Of a stretch of DNA of 64,000 nt, positions 31,671 through 41,480 are shown piece by piece. The notes beneath the pieces were generated by a model. The model ran no database searches. It saw nothing but the letters and a program-made list of their open reading frames with translations, and was not told where the DNA came from. Each line of letters opens with the position of its first letter. Within the stretch, counting starts at the first letter, position 1. Source of the DNA: JAFGTX01 sp942492225 (lineage in GTDB: Bacteria; Bacillota; Clostridia; Peptostreptococcales; Acidaminobacteraceae); NCBI GenBank assembly GCA_942492225.1, contig CALODS010000007.1, positions 22,018-86,017 of the forward strand, written 5' to 3'. A program made the translations under genes and the position numbers.

Positions 31671-33260
31671 TTATTCTGCTCTATAAACACCTGGTTCTTC
31701 ATGCATATGATAATCAACTGCTGTGCCTTGATAAATATCGCCTGAATCATCATGTGTATAGGCAAGTGCTTCTTGTATGCCAATAAGTTTTGCGATTCTA
31801 ATAGGTACTTGTGCATTATCATAATAGCCGTTAAATACATTTGCGCCAGCGCCAATTGCGCTTAGGGGAATTCTAACCCCAGTATGAATTTCTGTTGTCC
31901 ACCCAATATTTCCTCTAAGCGCTACAATCTTACTAACTGCAAGTGCTGTTTTAGAATAATAGTAACCACTATCATTATTAGGATCATTGTCTGACTCTTC
32001 ATTCATTGCTTGTGTTAAGATGCTAAGTTCTTTTTCAGATAAGGCGCCTAGCCCATAATCCTCTCTAAGATAAGTAAGGAATTTACCTCTGTTTTTATCA
32101 TATTCACCTGCAAACCTATAGCCCACAACGTCTTCTATAGAATGATTGCCAACAAGGGCCTCTAAATTAAGTTTATACGCTTGTGTTGCCTTACCTGCTT
32201 CATCATAATCACCAAGACGTCCACCAAGTGTTAAACCACCTGTTTCATGATCAGCTGTTACAATGATAAGTGTTTCCTCTGAATGTTGCCTATAGAATGT
32301 TAGGGCTTCTTTTATCGCCTTATCAAATTCTAAGGTTTCACCAATTACACCAAGGGGATCATTGGCATGGGCAGCATGATCGATACGACCACCTTCTATC
32401 ATTACGAAAAAGCCTTTGTCTTTGCCCTTGTTGTAGAGGAAGTTAATGCCTTGTGCTGTCATCTCGTCTAATCCTGGATAACTTTTTTGTTCTTCTATCA
32501 ATTCATCACGATCAATCACATAAGGAATATGTGAGTATGAAAATAAACCAAGTACTTTATCTTCTTTTGTTAAATCTGCTGCTTTAAAAGATTCTGTATC
32601 CTCTTCACCTAGAAAAACTGTATAACCTTTGTCTTCGAATCTGTTCAAAAGTCCTGCATCATTCCGTTTTGATTTTAGATTATCCGCGTTGTTTAAGGCA
32701 ACAAAATGTCTATAGCCACCGCCAAGCAACAGGTCAACATTAGATGCAAGGTAATCTTCAGCAATTTCATTTTCTTTATTTCGAGAATCTTGATGACTTG
32801 CAAAAGACGCTGGTGTCGCATGAGTCATTCTTGTTGATGTAATTAAGCCTGTTGCAAATCCTTTTTTAACTAAGGCTTCCATAATCGTTGGTTGGACCGA
32901 AAAATCGTCTTCCATGCCTATTGCACCATTGTATGTTTTATAACCACTAGAAAGAGCAGTCGCTGCTGCTGCTGAATCTGTAATTTCTGTATTTGATGCA
33001 TGTGTTGATATATCAGCCGCTACTGGGAATGAATGCATTGCCAACGTATTGTTGTCTTTCATTACAACATTTTTGTAAACTTCAGCAAGTGTTCTTTGTG
33101 GCATGCCCATACCATCGCCTATAAAAAGAAAAATGTATTTAGGCGTTTGATTCGCTTGACTATCCATATTGGGTGTTGCTGCATAATTCATATTAAGTGG
33201 AATACTTAACATCATAACTGTTGCGACCATTGTTGAGATAAAACGTTTAACCTGATTCAT
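31671..33260 (-). CDS. phoA: secreted alkaline phosphatase
   Basis: The 529-residue protein has a signal peptide (MNQVKRFISTMVATVMMLSI) and the alkaline phosphatase fold. Metal and catalytic sites are clear: FLFIGDGMGMPQ, the nucleophile Ser in TDSAAAATALSSGYKT (about residue 95), and a metal site in IVTADHETGGLTLGG. It releases phosphate from organic esters outside the cell. AAGGAGG precedes the ATG. A GGTTAACA motif upstream (about 33340) resembles part of a PhoB box, but no full repeat is seen. Confidence 0.92.
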   Translation of the reverse strand: MNQVKRFISTMVATVMMLSIPLNMNYAATPNMDSQANQTPKYIFLFIGDGMGMPQRTLAEVYKNVVMKDNNTLAMHSFPVAADISTHASNTEITDSAAAATALSSGYKTYNGAIGMEDDFSVQPTIMEALVKKGFATGLITSTRMTHATPASFASHQDSRNKENEIAEDYLASNVDLLLGGGYRHFVALNNADNLKSKRNDAGLLNRFEDKGYTVFLGEEDTESFKAADLTKEDKVLGLFSYSHIPYVIDRDELIEEQKSYPGLDEMTAQGINFLYNKGKDKGFFVMIEGGRIDHAAHANDPLGVIGETLEFDKAIKEALTFYRQHSEETLIIVTADHETGGLTLGGRLGDYDEAGKATQAYKLNLEALVGNHSIEDVVGYRFAGEYDKNRGKFLTYLREDYGLGALSEKELSILTQAMNEESDNDPNNDSGYYYSKTALAVSKIVALRGNIGWTTEIHTGVRIPLSAIGAGANVFNGYYDNAQVPIRIAKLIGIQEALAYTHDDSGDIYQGTAVDYHMHEEPGVYRAE

Positions 33261-33445
33261 AGAATGAACCTCCTTTAATTTATATCTCTATGATAAGGGT
33301 TCTTTGTAAACGACTCTTTAGTAGTCCATTAGTTTTGTGTTAACCTTGGGTTATAATATGGGCGTAATAATCTATATTCTGTTCTATAGCATCTTCATTA
33401 AAATGAAAAGTAAGGCTTTTTCATGTCACTAATATAATTGGATAT

Positions 33446-33497
33446 AAAAAATACACCTAAAAATTAGCATTACCATCTAATTATTAGGTGTATTTTG
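33446..33497 (-). terminator. terminator after the CD3324-type gene
   Basis: AATACACCTAA and TTAGGTGTATT form the outer stem, with an inner ATTAG/CTAAT. T-runs flank both sides, so it may act bidirectionally. Confidence 0.8.
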
Positions 33498-33511
33498 TTT
33501 TTTTCTTAACC

Positions 33512-33781
33512 TTATTTCTTAGAATAAACAATCTTTTTTATACTATTTACAGATAAATAGTAGCTTTCTGATAGCGTTTCTATGGTCATCCCCTCATTAA
33601 AAGCTTTTCTAATTTCTTCATTTCGTTTGGCCAGTTCTTTTCTTGCACCTGACTTTTCTCCCCAAGCTTTTCGATTACCAGATGTACTAGGAATATACAA
33701 GTACTCCCCTTGAACATATTTTTGGATCTCATCCAGTAATTCTTTAGGCAATAAATTATCAGCTTTCTTATAGGCTTTCAT
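33512..33781 (-). CDS. CD3324-family helix-turn-helix protein
   Basis: The 89-residue protein matches the CD3324/Mor-like family of clostridia: KKADNLLPKELLDEIQKYVQ, GEYLYIPSTSGNRKAWGEKS, and a C-terminal helix-turn-helix (ETLSESYYLSVNSIKKIVYS). Its role is probably transcriptional regulation. It overlaps the end of the truncated gene at 33781-34276 by one base, so they were one operon before the IS insertion. Confidence 0.8.
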   Translation of the reverse strand: MKAYKKADNLLPKELLDEIQKYVQGEYLYIPSTSGNRKAWGEKSGARKELAKRNEEIRKAFNEGMTIETLSESYYLSVNSIKKIVYSKK

Positions 33782-34276
33782 TACGTCCGTTCCTTGTAAA
33801 CACGGCTTAAACTATCGAAATCATCATAAATGGCAAGTTCTACGCCTTTATCAATTAACAATTTTTTTAACATTAAATCCAATGTTTGAATTGCAGTTTT
33901 TAATCCTATAAAGTCTTTTTTGACAGCAAGGGAAATCAAATCAATATCAAAAGCTTCATCAAATCCTTTTCTATACCATTGATAATGATCTACATTGTCA
34001 TACCAAATCCCCTCTTCTGCTTTTGCAATAAAAAGACTCGTTTCCTCTTGAATAGACAATGCTCTAAAGTAAGCTGTTGTTTCATCTTCTTGCTCACACG
34101 CTCTAATCACTTTATTGAAAGTTGATTTTATTTCTTCATAATAACCTTCAAATAATGTTTGGTAAGGCTCCTTCGTCGCATAGCTTAAACGCTCTCTGTT
34201 CATTAATTCTTTAAGTGAGAGAACTAAGCTTTTGCAATCTTCAATAACAACATCACAAGTTTCTGCTGCCATAATT
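33781..34276 (-). pseudogene. C-terminal remnant of unknown gene, cut by IS copy 1
   Basis: About 165 native residues remain (MAAETCDVVIEDCKSLVLSL ... DDFDSLSRVYKERT), a helical protein with a Trp-Tyr-rich stretch (EGIWYDNVDHYQWYRKGFDE). The first 20 codons of the open frame come from the IS end, since the same sequence is found at the other copy. The 5' part is missing and no ribosome site precedes the first native Met, so the gene is probably dead. The family is not recognised. Confidence 0.7.
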
Positions 34277-34298
34277 TGGAATGTCAACAGTAAATCAG

Positions 34299-35090
34299 AC
34301 AACTTTCTTAAGGTGTAAAAATTTGTAAGCACTTGGTGATAAGTATCCCAGTGATGAATGAATTCGATGGTTATTGTACCAGTTTACGTAGTCGCTTAAT
34401 TCCAACTGTAACTTACTTAAAGACTCAAAGTTATTTGGATATACAAATTCAGTTTTAAATATTTTAAATGTGGCTTCAGCAACTGCATTATCATATGGAC
34501 ACCCCCTTTTTGCTAAGAGAACGATTGATATCAAAAGTGTCCATTATTCCATTAATGGTGTTATTTTTGAATTCATTCCCTCTGTCTGTGTGAAATATTG
34601 AGATGTCATTTAAGTTATGTCTAATTCTTGAAAATGCTTGGTATACAAGAAGTGCATCTTTGTGTTCTCCTGCGCTATAGCCAATGATTTCACGGTTAAA
34701 TAAATCTAAAATTAAGCATACATAATGCCATTTTCCATTTACTCTAACATAGGTTAAGTCACTTACTACAACTTCTAAATGGTCGCGATTATTAAACTCG
34801 CGATTAACAATATTTGTTGTTTTTGACTCGTTTACAGGTGTTTTATGAACTTTGTATTTTGATATTGTGTAAGTTGATACTAGGCCATTCTTCTTCATAA
34901 TCCGCCCAATTCGTCGCCTAGAAACGCGTTTTCCTTCGGTAAGCAATACTTTCCTTATTTTGCGCGTTCCATAATGACGCCGATTTGCTTTGAAAATACG
35001 AATGACATCTTCGGTAAAAGGATCTACCGATTCAATTTGTTTCGCTTCGTAATAAAATGTACTTCTTGATATATTTAGGACGCTGCACAT
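34299..35090 (-). pseudogene. IS3 transposase OrfB, frameshifted
   Basis: The integrase core (DDE) is present in two frames: residues from MCSVLNISRSTFYYEAKQIE through VVSDLTYVRVNGKWHY and HTDRGNEFKNNT in the first, and the last Glu motif with WYNNHRIHSSLGYLSPSAYK in the second. The break is a run of five C at 34502-34506, where copy 2 has four. The frame extends upstream to the orfA stop, so an OrfAB fusion by -1 frameshifting at CGAAAGTAA is possible in an intact element. Confidence 0.88.
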
Positions 35091-35131
35091 TGCTGATATA
35101 GAGTATTTGCCTTCATTTGATTTGATGACTT

Positions 35132-35416
35132 TTACTTTCGTCCCATTATCAGCGCCGCTTGCTTTAAAATATCATTTTCCATACGTAAACGTTTTAATTC
35201 CTTTTGAGCTTCAATAAGCTCATTTTCAACATCAGAGCGGTTATCCTTCTCTTTAAATGAACCAGTAGATTGATGCTGAGATATCCAGCGATTAAGTCTT
35301 GAAGGGGATAAATCATACTCTTTTATAAGCTGCGATTTAGTTTTACCGTTTAGATATAATTGTACTATTTGGTTTTTGAATTCATCTGTGAATTCTCTTC
35401 TTGGTCTTCGTGACAT
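35132..35416 (-). CDS. IS3 transposase OrfA
   Basis: The 94-residue protein begins MSRRPRREFTDEFKNQIVQL, with a helix-turn-helix (SQLIKEYDLSPSRLNRWI) and a leucine-zipper-like C-terminus (ELKRLRMENDILKQAALIMG), the standard OrfA plan. It should bind the inverted repeats. It is intact here but broken in copy 2. Confidence 0.9.
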   Translation of the reverse strand: MSRRPRREFTDEFKNQIVQLYLNGKTKSQLIKEYDLSPSRLNRWISQHQSTGSFKEKDNRSDVENELIEAQKELKRLRMENDILKQAALIMGRK

Positions 35417-35489
35417 AATAGAATCTCCTTTGATTATAGATTTTATTGTACTTGACCTTAAGAAAACTGTCCAACTAAGTGTAGCCTAT

Positions 35490-36444
35490 CTACAAGTGCA
35501 ATTGATAAGACAACAATCATCACAAACACCTTAGTCAAGTCCTCTAAAGGTCCTAAAAATTCCGACTCATATGCCGTCGCAGCAATGATCATATCATAGT
35601 TTTCTAATTCTGAGTAAACAGTTACTTTCTTCCTATAATCCTCTTCACCAGGATTTTTCCACATATACTCGCTTTTACCATTCTTCTCACGGATTGCTTT
35701 TCTTGTTATTTGACCCATGCTATCATCACGATCCATCATATTAATACCTTTGTATTCTGGATGAACCACAAAATTACCCTCAAAATCTATTACCAACACG
35801 TATCCAGTCTCTCCAAATTTAGTTGCTAGTATACCTTCTTCTAACTCTTCAATAGAAACTAAGTGCTTAAATTCATCTTCATAGCCAGTCGCAAGTATAT
35901 ACATATTCCATGGCTCAAAATAAATTGAGTACATTGATTTTGTTTTATAAGTTGACTCTTTTGGACTCTTCCATTCATAATCAAAAAATACTTCATCATA
36001 CTCATAGATATGATAAGCGAAATCATGAACGCTCGTTTCCGTACCAATCATTTCTTCCAAGGGATTTCTAAGAATGCTTACTTGATCAGCAATACTAAAA
36101 TAACCTGAATCACCAATGCTTATTTGTCTAATATCTTCCCAATATAAATCCTTGGCTTCTTCTAATGTCAACTCATTCTTTATAACTCTATTTTGATAGC
36201 TAGTTGCTAAATCATATGCATTGTGGGCAGATGCTTTAAAATAACTTCTTATAGAAGCATTTAATCCAGTCTCTATGCTATCTGTTATAATATTTATTTC
36301 TAAATCTAGTGTCTCATCTATAGATTTCTCAATCGTCGATTTTAATACTGAATAAAAAATGACTGCAACTGAAAACAAAACCATTAAAAATACCAAAAGA
36401 TATGCAACAACAAGACGCGTTTTAAGATTTCTAAAATTTAACAT
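35490..36444 (-). pseudogene. Cache-domain sensor, truncated by IS copy 1
   Basis: About 318 native residues remain: a first membrane segment (VVAYLLVFLMVLFSVAVIFY), an outside region with two Cache domains (IRQISIGDSGYFSIADQVSI, and FGETGYVLVIDFEGNFVVHP), and a second membrane segment (VFVMIVVLSIAL) where the IS begins. The frame closes after 11 IS-encoded residues. The cytoplasmic signalling part (chemoreceptor, kinase or GGDEF) is missing, so signalling is lost. The ligand class is probably a small organic acid or amino acid, as usual for Cache domains. Confidence 0.8.
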
Positions 36445-36560
36445 AATGGACTCCTCTCAAAGCTTTTTATTAACATACCCAAAGTACTAATAGCGAACAC
36501 ATAATTATGTTGACATCAAAAAAGCGTATAACCATTTCTGATTCTACGCCTTAAACAATT

Positions 36561-37253
36561 TTATAAACCTAGTGCCTGCCAGCCATAAGTAAATATCATT
36601 ACTAAAAAAAGAGCCGGGAGCATATTAATAACATTCATATTTTTAATTTTAGCGACTCTAAAAGCTGCAGCTAAAGTAATAATACCTCCACACGCTTTAA
36701 AATCACTTAGCATGGCAACACTCAATAGCGGCACTACAACAGTGGCACTTTTAAAAAGGAACATACTTATACAACATTGTGGTATAGCAATAGCAGAAAC
36801 AAGATAGCCCGCAGATGCACCAAAAATTGTTGCTGTAAAAAAGTCCATTACTGATTTTGCTATAAGAATTGTACTATCCCCAGTAAACCCTTCATTTAAG
36901 GCACCAAATATACCTGTGCCACTGAAACAGAAAAGAACAAATATTGTAATTAACATTTCTGTACGATGCTCATCCTTACCACTTGTAGCCGTTACTATTT
37001 TACCAATTCCAGCTCTTAATTTATTTTCTAATTCTAACACTTCACCTATTATGGTCCCAACAATTAATGCTAATATCACTGGTGTAAGATTTTCAATTTT
37101 AGAAATAAGAACAATACTAATAGCAATTGCTGACAAGCCAAAAACTATGGGCAACTGCTCTAACACATTCCTAGAAATCCTCTTGCTAAATAAGGCTCCT
37201 AGAATCCCTCCTATAACAACAACACTACTATTTATCAATACTCCTACTGGCAT
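36561..37253 (-). CDS. DUF554 family membrane protein
   Basis: The 230-residue protein has six or seven membrane segments and the DUF554 signature: MPVGVLINSSVVVIGGILGA at the start, then LALIVGTIIGEVLELENKLR and FTATIFGASAGYLVSAIAIP. The family is widespread and presumed to be a transporter with unknown substrate. It is the last gene of the LysR-controlled operon, 12 bases after the reductase gene. Confidence 0.85.
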   Translation of the reverse strand: MPVGVLINSSVVVIGGILGALFSKRISRNVLEQLPIVFGLSAIAISIVLISKIENLTPVILALIVGTIIGEVLELENKLRAGIGKIVTATSGKDEHRTEMLITIFVLFCFSGTGIFGALNEGFTGDSTILIAKSVMDFFTATIFGASAGYLVSAIAIPQCCISMFLFKSATVVVPLLSVAMLSDFKACGGIITLAAAFRVAKIKNMNVINMLPALFLVMIFTYGWQALGL

Positions 37254-37265
37254 TTTATCCCTCTC

Positions 37266-39221
37266 TTATATATCAAGTGCAACATGGTGCCCTGAGTAAA
37301 CTGCATTTGTGATATTAGACACTTTAGCACAATCACCAATAAATTCTACTATCGGCGCGGCTTCTAACAAGTCACTTATTAGTTTATCATTGGACTTTTG
37401 ACCCATGGCTAACATCACGGTCTCAGCACCAATAGTCAAACTATTATTGTCACGGTCCACAATTTTTACACTCTCGTCATTTATACTTTCCGCTTTATAA
37501 GATGTATAAACTTTGATTCCGCTTTTTTCAATTTCATCAAGTAATAAGGGTCTATGTCTAATATTTGCATCGATACATAAGTCGTCTCGCATTTCGACAA
37601 TACTCACTTTTTTTCCTATTCTTGATAAATGAACTGCTAACTCACATCCCGATAAACCACCGCCAAGTACAAGAACTTCATCACCAACATTTTCAACTTT
37701 ATTATGATAGTCTGTTGCTTGTATAACATGGTCAGCTGAAATACCTGGTAAATTTGCTTCAAAAGCTACCGAACCTGTTGCAACAATAATCACATCTGCA
37801 TTAAGGGTCTGAGCATATTCTTTAGTTACACTTGTATTGAGTCGAATATCTACACCTTCAGATTGGGCTATATCCCCTAAAGTAACACCTAGCTTATACA
37901 TTTCATATTTAAAAGGAATGGCTTTTTCTCCAATGAGTATACCCCCAACTTCAGCGTTACGATCACAAAGAATAACCTCGTGTCCTCTCATAGCTGCTGT
38001 ACAAGCTGCTTGAAGACCCGCAGGACCTGCTCCTACAATAAGAACTTTTTTCTTAATTCTAGCTGGTATAATTTCCATACCATCTAGTTCTCTTCCTATA
38101 TAAGGATTAATAGCACAACGTCGCGTCGAGGTTTCTGCCCGTTCAGCCATACACACAAAACACCTCATACAGTGTTTGATATATTTTTCTTCATTCTTAA
38201 CAACTTTTTTAGGTAATTCATTATCTGCAAGTAGCGCCCTTGCCATTTCAACGACATCAGCTTTACCTGAAGCAATTATTTCTTCCATCATTTCAGGATC
38301 GTTTAATCCGCCAACAGTTGCAACGGGCGTCCTTACATTTTTCTTAATGGCTTCAGCCATATAAACATTCACGCCATGTGGCACAAACATTGAAGGGTGT
38401 GTAAGTCCAAATCCTTTTTGATAGGAACCTGCCGATACATGTATAAGATCTACTTTGTCGTCAATTAATTGAGCAATTTTAATGCCCTCATCTAAATCAT
38501 ACCCACCTTCAAAAAGTTCAGATCCACTCATTCTAAATTCAATAGGAAAACCAGGACCAACAGCTTGTCTTATGCCATCTAGTACTTCTAACGCAAGGCG
38601 ACATCTGTTTTCTAAACAACCACCGTACTCGTCTGTTCGCTTATTAAAATGTGGTGATAAAAACTGATTAATTAACCAGCCATGTCCACCGTGAACCATG
38701 ACCATATCAAATCCTGCTTTCTTAGCAAGTAGGGCTTTTTCACCATAAGAAGCAACAATATCCTTTAGTTGATTTTTAGTCAGTTCCTTCACCTTAATGC
38801 CATTCGCCTTGAATGTTTCACTTGGTCCATATTGACAAATTTCATTCTTCTTTTTCTTGTCAACTAAATAGGTTCCAGCAAACTGTCCAGAATGTGATAT
38901 TTCTACACTGGCTATTGCACCATGTCGCTTAATAGCATCAGCAGTATAGGTGAAACTTGCTAACGAATCAACCGTTTCTCTGTCTAAATGATACATATGT
39001 GAATGTTCTGTTGCTGGATGTACAACTAGCTCACTCACCGTAACACTTGCTGCACCCCCTTTTGCTCTAAACTCATAAAAAGCTGTCGATTTTGGTCCGA
39101 TTGTACATTCTTTTGTTATATCTGTTCCACCCATTGGTGCAGAGAACATTCTATTTTTGAAAAGTACATTACCGATTCGAATCGGTTGACTTAAGTGTTT
39201 AAATTTTCTTTGCATTTTCAT
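37266..39221 (-). CDS. Old-Yellow-Enzyme/2,4-dienoyl-CoA reductase-type oxidoreductase
   Basis: The 651-residue flavoprotein joins an FMN-binding barrel (residues 1-350, VHGGHGWLINQFLSPHFNKR) with a ferredoxin-type cluster site (HCMRCFVC followed by RRC near residue 350) and a C-terminal FAD/NAD domain (VLIVGAGPAGLQAACTAAMR, LVLGGGLSGCELAVHLSRIG). This matches the NADH:flavin oxidoreductases that reduce activated double bonds in enoates. In this operon it may reduce an unsaturated acid made from the dehydratase product, which is inference from gene order. Confidence 0.88.
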   Translation of the reverse strand: MKMQRKFKHLSQPIRIGNVLFKNRMFSAPMGGTDITKECTIGPKSTAFYEFRAKGGAASVTVSELVVHPATEHSHMYHLDRETVDSLASFTYTADAIKRHGAIASVEISHSGQFAGTYLVDKKKKNEICQYGPSETFKANGIKVKELTKNQLKDIVASYGEKALLAKKAGFDMVMVHGGHGWLINQFLSPHFNKRTDEYGGCLENRCRLALEVLDGIRQAVGPGFPIEFRMSGSELFEGGYDLDEGIKIAQLIDDKVDLIHVSAGSYQKGFGLTHPSMFVPHGVNVYMAEAIKKNVRTPVATVGGLNDPEMMEEIIASGKADVVEMARALLADNELPKKVVKNEEKYIKHCMRCFVCMAERAETSTRRCAINPYIGRELDGMEIIPARIKKKVLIVGAGPAGLQAACTAAMRGHEVILCDRNAEVGGILIGEKAIPFKYEMYKLGVTLGDIAQSEGVDIRLNTSVTKEYAQTLNADVIIVATGSVAFEANLPGISADHVIQATDYHNKVENVGDEVLVLGGGLSGCELAVHLSRIGKKVSIVEMRDDLCIDANIRHRPLLLDEIEKSGIKVYTSYKAESINDESVKIVDRDNNSLTIGAETVMLAMGQKSNDKLISDLLEAAPIVEFIGDCAKVSNITNAVYSGHHVALDI

Positions 39222-39277
39222 CCCACTTTCTAAAAGCCCTTACTAATGAATTCTCAGTAAGGGCTCTCTAATTACTC

Positions 39278-40156
39278 TTAACTCATGAATTGTGTAACGT
39301 GTTCTATTGCTTCTTGGTAAGCACCCATACGATTTGTCGTAAAACCATGAACACTTTCTTCAAATACTTCTGAAACAACCTCAACGCTGGCTTGACGCAA
39401 CTTATCAGCAAATCGCAGATTCTCTTCTGTCAAAGAATCTTGTCTAGGCAAAATCATCAAAGTCTTTGGGAAGCTTTTAAGTTGATCCAAACTCATAAGA
39501 ATAGGTGAAACCTTTGAAAATTCACATTCTTCTGGTTTACAATAAAAACTATTATAAACCCTTGCTCTATCGGCCGGTATATCACGTTCAAATCTTGGCT
39601 TGTCCTTTGGATCTGTATATAAATCCAACGGTGCGTATTCCACAGTTAGTCGGTTTACTAACTTCAACTTATTTTCTAAAGCCATTGCTGTTATTACAAT
39701 AGCAATATTGCCTCCGGCACTATGGCCTATTAGATTAATATCATCTACATCTACCTCTAAAGCATGAGCATTTTCATGTGCCCACTTTAAAACGTCATAG
39801 CACTCATTAACAGCTACGGGATACATATACTCCGGCGCTAGCTTATAATCAACATCAAGAACTTTACATTTAAGCGCGCTTGCTAGTTTAAAACAATACA
39901 ATCTATCCCTGTCTAACCGCTTATTGATAAAGCCACCACCATGAAAATTAATAATTAAGCTGTCTCTTTCTACCCCCTCACTGGGAGTGATAATAAAAAG
40001 TCTTGTTTGACCAGCCGAAGTGGCAATACTCATTTCCTCTTCTTCACAAGAATAAGCGTCGAACTCTTCAATTGTAACCGCTTTATAGCGCGAGCTAGTC
40101 CGCATGCGCTCTGCCATTTTTTCTTTTTCTTCTAAACTTAGAATTTTTTCTTTCAT
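39278..40156 (-). CDS. alpha/beta hydrolase (HSL-type esterase)
   Basis: The 292-residue enzyme has the hormone-sensitive-lipase layout: oxyanion motif INFHGGGFINK (about residue 77), nucleophile elbow GHSAGGN (about residue 148), an acidic residue in PRQDSLTEEN and the His in SVHGFTTNR. It is cytoplasmic, without a signal peptide. It probably removes an ester or lactone from the substrate taken up by the operon transporters. Confidence 0.85.
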   Translation of the reverse strand: MKEKILSLEEKEKMAERMRTSSRYKAVTIEEFDAYSCEEEEMSIATSAGQTRLFIITPSEGVERDSLIINFHGGGFINKRLDRDRLYCFKLASALKCKVLDVDYKLAPEYMYPVAVNECYDVLKWAHENAHALEVDVDDINLIGHSAGGNIAIVITAMALENKLKLVNRLTVEYAPLDLYTDPKDKPRFERDIPADRARVYNSFYCKPEECEFSKVSPILMSLDQLKSFPKTLMILPRQDSLTEENLRFADKLRQASVEVVSEVFEESVHGFTTNRMGAYQEAIEHVTQFMS

Positions 40157-40170
40157 TCTTTACTCCTAAA

Positions 40171-41457
40171 CTACAATGGTAAAACCCCTAAGAATACAGA
40201 AACTAAGACTACCACTAATGATAACAAATATATTTTAGGCATATTTGCCTTTAAATTTTCTTTAAGCGTTACATCAACCATTTCCATGGCTAAATAAGTC
40301 GTTGGTGCTAATGGACTAATCAGTAAGCAGAAGTTTGCTCCAATCAACATAGCTGCGGCCATATGAATGGACTGAACCCCAAAGTTTTCTCCAATACCTG
40401 CAAATAATGGCAACAAGGCAAAAAGGAAGCTATCCGCTCCAAGTACCATAAACAAAGGCATTGCAAATACAGCAATGACAATATGAAGCACTGGTCCAAC
40501 TGTCGGTGAAACCATTGCTGACAGATATGTTACCATTTCATTTAACATACCACTTTTTGATACTATCCCAACAAAAACACCTGCTGATAACATAATTGAT
40601 GCTACCGGTAAAGCATTCCCTGAAAAATGTCTCAATGCCTTTTGCTGCTCTCTAACGCTACTATAATTCATTACAAGAGCCACTGATAAGGCTAAGAAAA
40701 ATGCCATTTTAAGGTCCATCCATCCAAATAATAAAATCACGACTAAGACTAAAGTTAAAGCAATGTTATATGGACGTAATTTTAATTGTTTTGCAGAATA
40801 ATTCTCTTCTTCTTCATGTTCAAACTCAACACTACTGGCTAATTTATTGTTCTTTTTCTCAATCATTCCTAGTAATGCACATGAAATCATAATAAGGACA
40901 AATGATGCAATTTGGGCAGGTAGTAACTGATGCCACATTTCGCCTGGATCAAGTTGTAATACAGACGCGACACGGACGATTCCGCCTGACCAAGGCATTA
41001 AATTCATAACACCAATTGCCGCACTGATAATAAATAACATATTAATAGGCTTAATGTGAAGCTTTTTAAACACAGGTAACATAGCTGGAATTGTTACCAA
41101 CAATGTAGACGCCGATGCCCCATCTAAATGTGAAAAACATGCAATTAATGCTGTTGCAATAAATACTAAAACAATATTTCTACCTGCAAGTTTCGACAAG
41201 CCTTTTACAATACCATCAAACATCCCCTGCTCACTCATAATAGAGAAATAGAGAATAGCAAATATACATAGTATTGCAGTTCTACTTGTAATACTAACAC
41301 CAAACGTTATAAAATTACCTAATTCTTCAAAACCAAATCCTGCAAACAAACCAAAAATGACTGGTACTGTACAAAATACAACTATTGTGTGTACTTTCTC
41401 ACTCAAAAGTAAGCCAATTAAAACTATAATCATTAAAAAACCAAGTGTTCCTAACAT
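40171..41457 (-). CDS. CitMHS-type organic acid transporter
   Basis: The 428-residue protein has about twelve membrane segments. It contains FSHLDGASASTLLVTIPAML and NLMPWSGGIVRVASVL, the pattern of citrate-metal/proton symporters. I start it at the ATG at 41457 because TGGGGGC lies seven bases upstream; the alternative TTG is within that site. It lies between the dehydratase and the hydrolase genes, so it probably takes up the substrate of the operon, a hydroxy- or sugar acid. It is the second transporter in the operon. Confidence 0.8.
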   Translation of the reverse strand: MLGTLGFLMIIVLIGLLLSEKVHTIVVFCTVPVIFGLFAGFGFEELGNFITFGVSITSRTAILCIFAILYFSIMSEQGMFDGIVKGLSKLAGRNIVLVFIATALIACFSHLDGASASTLLVTIPAMLPVFKKLHIKPINMLFIISAAIGVMNLMPWSGGIVRVASVLQLDPGEMWHQLLPAQIASFVLIMISCALLGMIEKKNNKLASSVEFEHEEEENYSAKQLKLRPYNIALTLVLVVILLFGWMDLKMAFFLALSVALVMNYSSVREQQKALRHFSGNALPVASIMLSAGVFVGIVSKSGMLNEMVTYLSAMVSPTVGPVLHIVIAVFAMPLFMVLGADSFLFALLPLFAGIGENFGVQSIHMAAAMLIGANFCLLISPLAPTTYLAMEMVDVTLKENLKANMPKIYLLSLVVVLVSVFLGVLPL

Positions 41458-41480
41458 ATAATGCCCCCACAATCTAAATT

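Larger units (their letters stand above)
34277..35489 (-). mobile_element. IS3-family insertion sequence, copy 1
   Basis: This 1213-base copy matches 48465-49677 almost exactly. Its ends are imperfect inverted repeats (TGGAATGTCAACAG... against ATAGGCTACAC..., both continuing into GACA...TTTTCTTAAGGT). It has intact orfA but a one-base insertion in orfB. The flanks show no matching target duplication and belong to two different truncated genes, so a deletion next to the IS probably happened after insertion. Confidence 0.9.

Noticed and set aside
34277..34332. First 20 codons of the frame ending at 33781
   Set aside because: They are IS-derived sequence also present at the second IS copy, so not part of the native gene.
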